Source of the DNA: Lachnospiraceae bacterium
GTDB lineage: Bacteria; Bacillota; Clostridia; Lachnospirales; Lachnospiraceae
Length of the DNA stretch: 63,392 bases
Assembly (NCBI GenBank): GCA_019424135.1
Contig: JAHYZZ010000014.1
Coordinates: 1-63,392 of the forward strand
Direction: 5' to 3'
Position numbers and translations under genes: made by a program. Below the pieces are notes generated by a model. It made no database searches, was not told the DNA's origin, and saw only the letters and a program-made list of their open reading frames with translations. This document shows, piece by piece, positions 52,601-60,838 of the stretch (its first letter is position 1; the number at the start of each line of letters is the position of its first letter).

Positions 52601-52655
52601 CAAAACACAAATTTTCAAAACCATGGTTTATCATAAAATCATCAAGAAAAACAAA
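52601..52655 (+). promoter_or_regulatory. 55-bp conserved upstream element, copy B (before the YARHG gene)
   Basis: Near-identical inverted copy of element A. Palindrome AAACCATGGTTT at 52618-52629 lies between TTTTCA and TAAAAT (16-bp spacing). The element ends 36 bp before the YARHG start codon. Confidence 0.7.
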
Positions 52656-52690
52656 CACCGGCAATGCCGGATAATAAGGAGGAAATGATT

Positions 52691-53482
52691 ATGAAAAAAA
52701 GATTTGTAAAAGGATTACTATTTGTTGCAGCACTTGCGGCTATGACACCAGCCACCACATTTGCAAAAGGAAACGAAATCCTTGCTTCCAGCGATACAAA
52801 AGTGATATCTGAAAAGAAGATCGAAAGTTTATCCGACTGGGAACTTCGGACGGCACGCTATGAAATCACTGCCAGACACGGAAAAGAGGTATATTCCGAA
52901 GATATGAAAGAATATTTTGAGGGGACCGGCTGGTATCAGCCTTCTGACAGCTATGATCCGTCCTGCCTGTCCGAAGTCGAGCAGCAGAACTTAGACGCAC
53001 TCTATCAGGAAGATTTATCCCGCCGCCAGGAAGATGCGAAAGAAAGGTTCGAAGAAAACCAGCAAATTTCCGCAAGCGGAGACGTACAGGTCATGTCTTC
53101 CTCTTACGTATATATTGAAAGCCCTCTGTATTATGAAGACATGGTTGGCACCTGGGTAGACAATACCAACCCTCAGTATCCCACCGTCTTTACAATCTGG
53201 GAAGACAACGGAAACTTTTACGGACACTACAGCTGGTTTTCCCCTGGAAACGAAACCGGCATTGCCTTTGCCAACACCTACACCGAGTGGGGCAAATGGG
53301 ACGGATACCTGGACGTAACTTGTGAAAACGGTTACCTTTCTTTCCACAACACAGAAAGCCCCACTTCCAGCGTATACGCAAACTTCCAATACGATGTGAT
53401 GAATGACTCACTGGTAGAAATCAGCAGTAACGGCATCAGACATACCTTCACAAAAGATGACACATTTGAATATACTTTATAA
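52691..53482 (+). CDS. Secreted YARHG-domain protein
   Basis: A 263-residue exported protein. Signal peptide MKKRFVKGLLFVAALAAMTPATTFA, then a YARHG domain at about residues 40-105 (LSDWELRTARYEITARHGKEVY, with the YARHG-like ARYEITARHG, and FEGTGWYQPS), then a beta-rich domain with MVGTWVDNTNPQYPTVFTIWEDNGNFYGHYSWF that resembles lipocalin-like stress domains. YARHG domains are thought to bind the peptidoglycan or other surface ligand. The start is ATG 52691 with AAGGAGG 8 nt upstream. It shares a 55-bp upstream element with the CHAP gene, so the two are probably co-regulated. Confidence 0.78.
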   Translation: MKKRFVKGLLFVAALAAMTPATTFAKGNEILASSDTKVISEKKIESLSDWELRTARYEITARHGKEVYSEDMKEYFEGTGWYQPSDSYDPSCLSEVEQQNLDALYQEDLSRRQEDAKERFEENQQISASGDVQVMSSSYVYIESPLYYEDMVGTWVDNTNPQYPTVFTIWEDNGNFYGHYSWFSPGNETGIAFANTYTEWGKWDGYLDVTCENGYLSFHNTESPTSSVYANFQYDVMNDSLVEISSNGIRHTFTKDDTFEYTL

Positions 53483-53493
53483 ACTAAAATGTG

Positions 53494-53533
53494 ACTGGGG
53501 ACGGGGGATTTCTGGAAATCCCCCGTCCCCAGT
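53494..53533. repeat. GGGGACG...CGTCCCC palindrome, also a bidirectional terminator site
   Basis: A nearly uninterrupted stem: ACTGGGGACGGGGGATTTC (53494-53512) pairs with GAAATCCCCCGTCCCCAGT (53515-53533), loop TG. It sits between convergent genes (YARHG and the pseudokinase) and shares its ends with the palindrome at 10394-10428. Confidence 0.7.
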
Positions 53534-53540
53534 TTAGAGT

Positions 53541-56021
53541 TTATGGCCAGTATGGATTGTTCTCATAGATATTTTGTGACACGATCGTAATCTCGTAATC
53601 AGAATCCTCACTATCGGAAAACATTAGGGATGCGTCATCACTGATAATAAAGGTATTATTTTTTGTACGATCAAGATCTGCCTCAGCCTCAGCCAAAAGT
53701 TCTCGTGTATCTGTAAACTCTTTCTCTTCTTTCCCCTGAATCAAAGCTGTTACGCTCAACGCCACTTCTTTTAAAGACGCATTGCTTCCTTTCTCACGAT
53801 AAATGGCAACTCCCAGCATCTGGTGATTAACCGTGTCCGAATTTACAGTCAGAAAGACTCCTTCAGAAATCTGATAGCGCTCTTTATGAATAAAGGATGT
53901 ACTGATTCCTCCATATTCATGAACCTCCACCGCATTGTTATCTTCTGTCTCCAAAAGTTGCATCCCATATCCTCGGTCTTTCATACCATTAATAAATGTA
54001 TCCTTATCTGTCAGAAAACGAACAAAATTACAGGGTTCTCCCCATTCTTCTACATCTTCTTTTTCCAGCTGGTAGACTGTTTTCTGCCTGTTTTCTAACA
54101 GGGGCGTATCTTCATCTCTGGTTTCTTCCACAGAGAATGCATGTTCTTTCACAAAGGTAAGGAATTCTTGATAGCGTTTACTCCCTCTTGGCTCATTCCC
54201 CGCATAGGTAACGCCCTCTTCCAGGACCTTCATCCCTCTGCTTCTTCCTGAAATTTCCACTTTCAAGTAATCCTGATTCAATTTCCGAGTATGATCTCCT
54301 CCAGAACCAGTCATCTCTCTTGGTTCAGAAAGTGATATTTCATATCCCCCCGGAAGGGTGAGATGATATGTTTTTCCGCTCAAAGTATCCTTTTGGAAAT
54401 CCAAGTTTGCCAGCCCTTTGGATTCCTCTTTTGTCAGATAGCTTTCGGAGAGAAGAACAGGGATCATCTTCTCTAAGAATCTGGCACAGCGTTCTCTGGA
54501 TGCCTGAAAGGAAATGGTCTGCAGCTGGTCATCAGAAGGATCATAACTGATGTTTACCGCTTCTCCTGTTTTTCTTATATAATACTCTTTTGTCTTTGAC
54601 AAATGTGTAGTGATCTCTTTTTCTCCCCCTTTATCGACAGAAGCAGAACCACTCCAACGTTCCGCCGAAAGGTCCGCACTTCCATCCAGATCCATATAAT
54701 ACTCCATCGCCTCCATCGCTGTATGGACATCCAGGTAAAATCCGTTTTCCATTCCATAAAATTCCGGGCAATGCTCCAGGTCTTCTTCCCTCAGATTATA
54801 ATAGTCCTGACTGTCTCCACTGGACACCTCATCCCGTTCTCCATAAGTTTCCAGAAAATCAAGAATCTTGTCATATTCTTTGGACTCCTTCGTCAGCACG
54901 TCCTCTTTTGTCCGACTTCCATACTCCTTTCTGTCACTTTCCACTTGCCATAAAACTACCTCTTCCCGATGTGTCTCCTGGTAGATCCAGAATCCTCCCG
55001 CAGTGATCCCACATATCGCCACCAGAATCGCAGTGGCTGCCCCCAGCCTTTTTAACAGATATCTTCTTCGTCTTTTCCTTCCAGATGTACCAGAACTTTT
55101 GGCAGCCTCAAGCCACCTTTCACCCCAGATATGACGGGTCACTCCCATCCACTCGTCCTCTGAAGTCTCGGAAATCCCCATGCTTTCTTTCAGATTCTGG
55201 ATGCTGAAAAACCTCCGTTGGGGCTCCATTGCAAGACCTTGTAGCAAAGCCACCTCTGTATTTGCCGATATCTTGATGTACCGGGATGGTTTTTTTAGTT
55301 TGTCCGCCTTCTGTCGTTCCACGGTTTCCGGTACCGGACGTCCTGTCATCATCTCATACCAGATAGCACAGATCGCATAAACATCGCTCCAGGGTCCGGT
55401 AACTCCCTCTTTTTCTATCTGTTCCGGTGCTAGACAACAGGACTTTTCTCTCCCCAAAGGCACTGGAGTCCCCGGGGCTGCCAACTTTCCATCCTCCGTT
55501 ACCACCAGCGTATTCAAAGAAAGATTTCCTTCGATCATTCCCAGTGCATGGATCTGTTCCAGCCCCTCCAAAAAAGGGAGCCACAAGGATACTGCCTTTT
55601 CTTGCGTCATCTTGGAATTCTTTTTACAGTAGTCCCGAAGTATCTGTCCTGTCAGATATTCCGTAACCAAATAACTGCCTTCTTCTGTTTCAAAATAATC
55701 TCTGACACCAGGGATCCCGGGAAGATCGAATTTCCCAAACAGAAGTCTTGCCTCTTTTTCTCCTTTTTCTTTCCATCTGTCTTTTGGATATACACGGATC
55801 CACACTTTCTGCTCCAACACCAGATCATACCCGATGTAACGGGAAAAATCTGTTCCATCTGCTTTTACCGCACCCACCAGATACTTCTCCTGCAAGACCG
55901 TATAGGGTTCCAGCCACCCCTCTTTCCAGTCATATTCCCAGATGCCTCTGTGGCAGGCTGGGCAGACTGCTCCCTCTTCTTTTATCTCTTCCATACAAAA
56001 AACACATCGTTCTCGACTCAT
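53541..56021 (-). CDS. Membrane pseudokinase with zinc ribbon and two ectodomains
   Basis: An 826-residue protein: N-terminal zinc ribbon (CVFC..CPAC, residues 5-22), kinase-like domain (about 35-290), basic linker, one transmembrane helix (about 335-355) and a 460-residue extracellular part. The kinase motifs are lost: the beta3 Lys segment reads VWIRVY, HRD reads IEGN, and DFG reads APG. The regulatory frame is kept (LAPEQIEKEG, WSDVYAICAIWYEMMTGRPVP). The first half of the ectodomain matches that of the kinase 57674-59398 and the second half matches that of the kinase 56018-57664. The start is ATG 56021, overlapping the previous stop by 4 bp (ATGA); an earlier start at 56084 would lie inside that gene. 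Confidence 0.85.
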   Translation of the reverse strand: MSRERCVFCMEEIKEEGAVCPACHRGIWEYDWKEGWLEPYTVLQEKYLVGAVKADGTDFSRYIGYDLVLEQKVWIRVYPKDRWKEKGEKEARLLFGKFDLPGIPGVRDYFETEEGSYLVTEYLTGQILRDYCKKNSKMTQEKAVSLWLPFLEGLEQIHALGMIEGNLSLNTLVVTEDGKLAAPGTPVPLGREKSCCLAPEQIEKEGVTGPWSDVYAICAIWYEMMTGRPVPETVERQKADKLKKPSRYIKISANTEVALLQGLAMEPQRRFFSIQNLKESMGISETSEDEWMGVTRHIWGERWLEAAKSSGTSGRKRRRRYLLKRLGAATAILVAICGITAGGFWIYQETHREEVVLWQVESDRKEYGSRTKEDVLTKESKEYDKILDFLETYGERDEVSSGDSQDYYNLREEDLEHCPEFYGMENGFYLDVHTAMEAMEYYMDLDGSADLSAERWSGSASVDKGGEKEITTHLSKTKEYYIRKTGEAVNISYDPSDDQLQTISFQASRERCARFLEKMIPVLLSESYLTKEESKGLANLDFQKDTLSGKTYHLTLPGGYEISLSEPREMTGSGGDHTRKLNQDYLKVEISGRSRGMKVLEEGVTYAGNEPRGSKRYQEFLTFVKEHAFSVEETRDEDTPLLENRQKTVYQLEKEDVEEWGEPCNFVRFLTDKDTFINGMKDRGYGMQLLETEDNNAVEVHEYGGISTSFIHKERYQISEGVFLTVNSDTVNHQMLGVAIYREKGSNASLKEVALSVTALIQGKEEKEFTDTRELLAEAEADLDRTKNNTFIISDDASLMFSDSEDSDYEITIVSQNIYENNPYWP

Positions 56022-57664
56022 TCTCCTACCCTCAAAGGCCAGTAATAGGGACCCTTCGTATATCCATCTGCTCCTGGGGGACAAAATTCATATCCTTCCA
56101 ATCCATCTTCGGTCTCTACCCGCGAAATATAATAGCAGGAATTTCCTTGCGTCCATTCCTCAAAAAGCTCTGGCTCTTCTTCCTTTCTTGTCAGATAAGA
56201 AGCAACAGACTGTGCCAACGCTGCAGTCTCTTCTCCTTTTTCTCCCTCTCCTGCTGCTACGACAGAAAGCAGTTCCTGGTTCACCACATCACTTTGGATC
56301 ACAACGACCAGTCCAGACGGAATCTGATACTTGCTTTTTCGTACAAACTTCGTCAGAACCGCACCATACTTCTCTACCGTTACTGTATTGGTATCCAATT
56401 CACTTTGAAGCTTTAGTTCCTGTCCCTTATCTTCAAACCAGTCCAAAAGACCTTTCTTAGTTTCATGCAGACGAAACTGGTTGCAGGGTTCTCCCCACTC
56501 CTTCACCGCTTTCGTCGAAAGCGTGTATACCATGGACGGTCCCTGCTCTGGAAAAAATTCATTTGGTTCTGTCTCTTCTTCTGAAACAGCATTTTCTCTC
56601 ACAAATGCCAGAAATTCCCGATACTTTTCTGTCCCTTCCCCATAATTTCCGGCATAGCTTTCCAGAACTTTCTCCTTTGTAGACCTGCCATACCAAATGC
56701 CGCCGAATACCACAATACAGACACCAGCCACCACAATGGCAACCGCCACTTTTTTCTTTTTCTTTCTCTGTTTCTTCCCTATTGGCTCCTCTCCCAAAAG
56801 AGCAGCCTTTAACTCCTTTACAGATCGAAACCTGTGAATTGGCGTCAGCTCCAGACCTCTGCATAGGACTTTCTCTTCCTCAGGCGTGATCTCTGCCCCG
56901 TAGGCAGACGGAAGATAAAGCTGATCTTTCTGCATCCGCTCTATGGACGGCTGGGGACGTACTCCAGTCACCATCTCATAAAGCGTCGCACAAACAGCAT
57001 AGAGATCTGTCCAAGGTCCCTGCGGCCCATGTCTTAAATACTGTTCCGGAGGTGCATACCCTCGTTTTACCAGAACCGTCATCGTCTTTTCTGTATCCAA
57101 ATATCTCCTGGACGCTCCAAAATCGATCATCTTAAGTGTCCCATTTTCCTGCATCATCAGGTTCGACGGATTAAAATCCCGATGGATAATTCCCTTTTCA
57201 TGTACCTTTTCCAACCCGTTCAAAACCGGTAGCATCAATTTCCAGGCTTCCTGAAAAGAAAGGGGTTCGTCCAGACGCTCCAGATATCTGTCAAGTCCCA
57301 TTCCTCTGACATGCTCCATAACCAGATAAGCCGTCTGGTTTTCTTCGAACCAGTCCAGTACTTTTACTACCGATGGCACTTCTGACAGTGCGGACATTCT
57401 TCGTGCCTCTGACAGGAAATCTTTCTTCCCTTTCTGATAGATCTTCCTGTCATTTTTCTCTCTGGGAAGTGTCAGGCTTACTTCTCCTTTCTCTGAGTCC
57501 CGATATGCCAGATCCATCGGAAAATATTCCTTGATCACCACAGTCTGTGAAAGTTCCAGATTCCTTGACAAATAGGTAATGCCAAAACCTCCAAATCCAA
57601 GCACCTGACCGATCCTGTATTTACTTTTTAAAACGGTACCTTCTTTCAGGTTTCGAATTGCCAT
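56018..57664 (-). CDS. Membrane Ser/Thr protein kinase (active-site complete)
   Basis: A 548-residue receptor-type kinase without zinc ribbon. Gly-rich loop LGFGGFGITYL (residues 19-29), catalytic Lys in VVIKEYFP, HRDFNPSNL and IDFGASR all intact, then GYAPPEQY. A Lys-rich stretch and transmembrane helix (about 305-328) lead to a 215-residue extracellular domain beginning SYAGNYGEGTEKYREFL. This ectodomain (type B) recurs as the last 220 residues of the pseudokinase. AGGAGG lies 5 nt before the ATG. It is placed 9 bp after the other active kinase gene. Confidence 0.9.
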   Translation of the reverse strand: MAIRNLKEGTVLKSKYRIGQVLGFGGFGITYLSRNLELSQTVVIKEYFPMDLAYRDSEKGEVSLTLPREKNDRKIYQKGKKDFLSEARRMSALSEVPSVVKVLDWFEENQTAYLVMEHVRGMGLDRYLERLDEPLSFQEAWKLMLPVLNGLEKVHEKGIIHRDFNPSNLMMQENGTLKMIDFGASRRYLDTEKTMTVLVKRGYAPPEQYLRHGPQGPWTDLYAVCATLYEMVTGVRPQPSIERMQKDQLYLPSAYGAEITPEEEKVLCRGLELTPIHRFRSVKELKAALLGEEPIGKKQRKKKKKVAVAIVVAGVCIVVFGGIWYGRSTKEKVLESYAGNYGEGTEKYREFLAFVRENAVSEEETEPNEFFPEQGPSMVYTLSTKAVKEWGEPCNQFRLHETKKGLLDWFEDKGQELKLQSELDTNTVTVEKYGAVLTKFVRKSKYQIPSGLVVVIQSDVVNQELLSVVAAGEGEKGEETAALAQSVASYLTRKEEEPELFEEWTQGNSCYYISRVETEDGLEGYEFCPPGADGYTKGPYYWPLRVGE

Positions 57665-57673
57665 GTACGCCTC

Positions 57674-59398
57674 CTACCTAGAACGGATATTCGCTAATAC
57701 CACATTGTTTTCTGATAAATACAGACTGAGAATACAATTTGCATTTAGACTGATATATAAAGAATCTTCCTCTTCTTTAAGATATCCGGACAACTCCTTA
57801 ATCTCCTCATTAGACAAATCTGTTTCCGGGGCAAAGACATTCAAAAATTTAGGAAGAAATTTTTTAATTTCCTCTTTCTTAATATGCATAGAAAATTCAT
57901 TCACCCATCCAGTCTTCTCATCAAAACGGATCTTCACACTCTTATCTCCATACCGATATGTATCTGTTTGCCATTCCGTGGTTGATATAGGATAATAAGG
58001 AAGCGTGGAAACATATACCGCCCCAAAAAATTCAGACTCCTTTTCTTCGTATTCTCCAAAATAAATCTCTACCGCCATTTCCGCAGTGTCATTTTTTACC
58101 GCGAAACATTCTCCTGGATCTTCACTATATTTCCATCCTTCCATGGCCGCCTGCAAAAGACTGTAATCCTTTGCTCCCCTTTCATCTTCTGTCACTTCAT
58201 AAGCGTGTTCCTCCAGGTAATCAATCGCCTCTTCATACTCTTTGCTGTCCCTCATCTCCACAGTCTTCCACTCACTGGTCATCATTTCAGCACGGTCTTG
58301 CTTTAACCGATATGCCAGCACCTTCTTTGGATGGGTTCGGGCATAGCCCCATAGACCTCCCATGACTGTTCCCGCAACACTAAGAAATATCAGGAGCACG
58401 GCCAGTATCCGTTTTGCCCGGCGCCAGACTCTGCTCCTTTTCTCCTTTGAGGCGCTATGCCGTTCTACTTCTGTGGTAATTTGGATCCAGAGTTCTCCCC
58501 AGATCCTGCGGTCTTCTTCATCCTTTTTTCTCTCTGAATCCCCCAGAGCTGTCAGCATATTTTCCACACAAAAATACCGCTTCTGGATTTCCAGGGACAG
58601 TCCTCTTAGAAAGAGTTCTTCCATCTCCGGTAATACACTTACATATTCCGAAGGTGGCTTCAGACTGTCTTTTTTCAGGCGATCCGGTGCAGAAGGAACT
58701 TTCTTCCCTGTCACCATCTCATACCATACGGCACAGAGTCCATAAATATCGCTCCATGGCCCGATTTTTTCCTTGTCCTGATAAAGCTCAACCGGGGCAT
58801 ATCCGGGCTTTAACTCCTTTTCCGCCCGCACTCCCCTCTTCAGAGCTGCCGCTCCAAGATCAATCAGCCAAAGTCTCCCGCTCCCGTCAAATAACAGGTT
58901 ATCCGGACTGATATCACAATGGACGATTCCTCTCCTGTGAAGTCCGGCCACTGCTTCCATTACCGGCCTAAGAAGCTCTACCGCCTCCTGGCTTGGTATG
59001 GTATGGCGCTTTTTTATGTAGGCCTTCAAACTTCCACCGTCCAGATATTCCAGCACCAGACAGCTTCGTCCTTCATCCTGAAAAGCATCCTTTTTCTTCA
59101 CAAGTCCGGAAATTTCTCCTGCTTTCTCAAACAATTCCTCTTCCCATCCGGAATTTCCCTCTTTGTATACCTTGACCGCAACCTTTTTTCCTTCCTGCTC
59201 ATCCCATGCAAGATAGGTAACGCCAAAGGCTCCCTCCCCCAATGCTACACCAGCCAGATAACGGTGATGCATTATGGTATACGGCTTGATCCATCCTGGC
59301 TTCCACTGGTACTGCCAGGGGCCTTTTCCACAGACCGGACACTTCTTTTCTTCAGCTGTCATTTCCTGCATACAAAAGATACAACGCTTTGTCTCCAT
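57674..59398 (-). CDS. Membrane Ser/Thr protein kinase with N-terminal zinc ribbon
   Basis: A 574-residue protein: zinc ribbon (CIFC..CPVC, residues 6-21), kinase domain with LGEGAFGVTYLAWD, catalytic Lys in VAVKVY, HCDISPDNLLF and IDLGAAA (HRD and DFG variants that keep the catalytic and metal Asp), then GYAPVELY. A transmembrane helix near 333-355 is followed by an ectodomain of about 215 residues (type A) starting DSKEYEEAIDYLEEH. The same ectodomain recurs as the first half of the pseudokinase ectodomain. It lies 3 bp after the unrecognised 478-residue protein gene. Confidence 0.9.
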   Translation of the reverse strand: METKRCIFCMQEMTAEEKKCPVCGKGPWQYQWKPGWIKPYTIMHHRYLAGVALGEGAFGVTYLAWDEQEGKKVAVKVYKEGNSGWEEELFEKAGEISGLVKKKDAFQDEGRSCLVLEYLDGGSLKAYIKKRHTIPSQEAVELLRPVMEAVAGLHRRGIVHCDISPDNLLFDGSGRLWLIDLGAAALKRGVRAEKELKPGYAPVELYQDKEKIGPWSDIYGLCAVWYEMVTGKKVPSAPDRLKKDSLKPPSEYVSVLPEMEELFLRGLSLEIQKRYFCVENMLTALGDSERKKDEEDRRIWGELWIQITTEVERHSASKEKRSRVWRRAKRILAVLLIFLSVAGTVMGGLWGYARTHPKKVLAYRLKQDRAEMMTSEWKTVEMRDSKEYEEAIDYLEEHAYEVTEDERGAKDYSLLQAAMEGWKYSEDPGECFAVKNDTAEMAVEIYFGEYEEKESEFFGAVYVSTLPYYPISTTEWQTDTYRYGDKSVKIRFDEKTGWVNEFSMHIKKEEIKKFLPKFLNVFAPETDLSNEEIKELSGYLKEEEDSLYISLNANCILSLYLSENNVVLANIRSR

Positions 59399-59401
59399 CT
59401 A

Positions 59402-60838
59402 TTATTTCCTTCCCAGATACTCTGCCAGTTCCTCTTGATGACAGTAGGCATCCCGGTATACTTTATAGAGATAAAAATTCTGTCCTCTGGTCACCTGACG
59501 GTCCACATGCTCTTCTAATACAGAAAAAGGATCCTTACTCCGCAGAAACGCAATCACAAACCGGTCAAATCCCACTCCCGGATTCAGTTGTCCAAATCCA
59601 CAGTTCTCCAGGATCCGGTTCATACGCATAAGCGTGATCTTATTGTCATCATCCAGGGTAATCTTCATTTTCACAAACAACAAAAACGTAATCAGTGTCT
59701 CCCGGTTAATATCTCGTTTGCCGGTAATAAATTCCCGGAAGAAATCCTCTCCAGAACGTCCTCTCTGATAAAGTTTCGCCGCCTTTTTCCCATCTCTTTC
59801 ATATTCCTGGTTCTGTGCCTCTTCTTTCTTTGCCTCTTCTTCTTCTTTCTTGCGCAGCTTTTTTAATGCTTCCTGCTTCTCCTTTTCGTCTGGATTTCTC
59901 ATGCAGTACCCCAGAGAATGAGCGATACGAATCTTCAAATTATCCGGCCAGTCTTCCACCGGCCCATACAGCTCAAAAACCAGCTCCAGCCAATCTACCG
60001 ACACATACCCAAAATAAAAATAATTAAACTCGTCAAAGATTCCTCCAGGCGTCAAAGCCGTATTTTCCAGAAGTTCCCGTTTTTCTTCCAGGCTCATCCT
60101 GCCTTTACTCTTCTGAGCGTCTCTTTTGAGGGCTGTCAGCGGCTTTAGAAAATTCAATTCCTCCAAGGCCAGCCGTTCCAAATACCCCCTCTCATCTTTA
60201 TCCAGCGCACTGCCGTATTGGCGGAGCATCTGTTCAGATGTCTTACAGCTTTCATAATAGTTTTCACATTTCTGCCGTATGTAAAGGTCCAGATATTTGC
60301 AGAAATAATACCTTGCCTTTTCTCTCACTGCCGAAAAATTTTCTACGTTCTGGTCCATAAATCGATAAAAATCTTCATCATTTTTGCTCTCGACAATCCC
60401 TGTCTCCATAAAACGAGTCAACATCTCTGTTTCCAGGCTGTCAGAGGATGAATTCTCCCTGACATATGATTCCAGCTGTTTCCAGGTAACCTTTCCTCCT
60501 GGGAAAATCTGTTTTGACGGATCAATCTTTCCCCGATAACGCTCCATATAACCATGGTACAGTTTTTTCCACTCTTCATAAGAAAGGCCATGACTAAACG
60601 CATAAATCAAACCTGCTTCATAAAGGCTCCGGGCATACAGCGTTTCCCACCCTTCCTCCTTAAGTCTTTGGTTCACCTCTGAAAGACCCATCTTCTGTGC
60701 AAACCCTTCTGCAAGCACGGCAAGCCTTCCAGGAAGCGGATAGTTTGCGCTGTCAGTCAGGAAATCCTCCCCCGAATCCAGAATATTCATGGTCAGTTCT
60801 GTTACTGCTGCCTCAAACAGATAACTTTTATCTTTCAT
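59402..60838 (-). CDS. Unrecognised 478-residue cytoplasmic protein in the kinase operon
   Basis: A mostly helical, acidic soluble protein with no signal peptide or membrane helix. A strongly charged coiled-coil runs near residues 320-350 (KEKQEALKKLRKKEEEEAKKEE). A C-terminal part (about 375-475; GEDFFREFITGKRDINRETLITFLLFVKM) looks like a separate helical domain. I do not recognise any family. The start is ATG 60838 (GGAGG 11 nt upstream); ATG 60856 is an alternative. It overlaps the BSH-like gene end and directly precedes three kinase-like genes, so it may be a substrate or scaffold of the kinases (inference). Confidence 0.75.
   Translation of the reverse strand: MKDKSYLFEAAVTELTMNILDSGEDFLTDSANYPLPGRLAVLAEGFAQKMGLSEVNQRLKEEGWETLYARSLYEAGLIYAFSHGLSYEEWKKLYHGYMERYRGKIDPSKQIFPGGKVTWKQLESYVRENSSSDSLETEMLTRFMETGIVESKNDEDFYRFMDQNVENFSAVREKARYYFCKYLDLYIRQKCENYYESCKTSEQMLRQYGSALDKDERGYLERLALEELNFLKPLTALKRDAQKSKGRMSLEEKRELLENTALTPGGIFDEFNYFYFGYVSVDWLELVFELYGPVEDWPDNLKIRIAHSLGYCMRNPDEKEKQEALKKLRKKEEEEAKKEEAQNQEYERDGKKAAKLYQRGRSGEDFFREFITGKRDINRETLITFLLFVKMKITLDDDNKITLMRMNRILENCGFGQLNPGVGFDRFVIAFLRSKDPFSVLEEHVDRQVTRGQNFYLYKVYRDAYCHQEELAEYLGRK

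Noticed and set aside
51877..52655. Invertible DNA switch formed by the inverted 55-bp repeats
   Set aside because: Inversion would swap nearly identical upstream sequences and put the vWA gene in the other direction, but no recombinase gene is near and each copy sits correctly upstream of its own gene. A shared regulatory element explains the data more simply.
59402..60838. Assigning the helical protein to a J-domain or TerB family
   Set aside because: No HPD motif and no TerB acidic signature were seen, so it is left unnamed.
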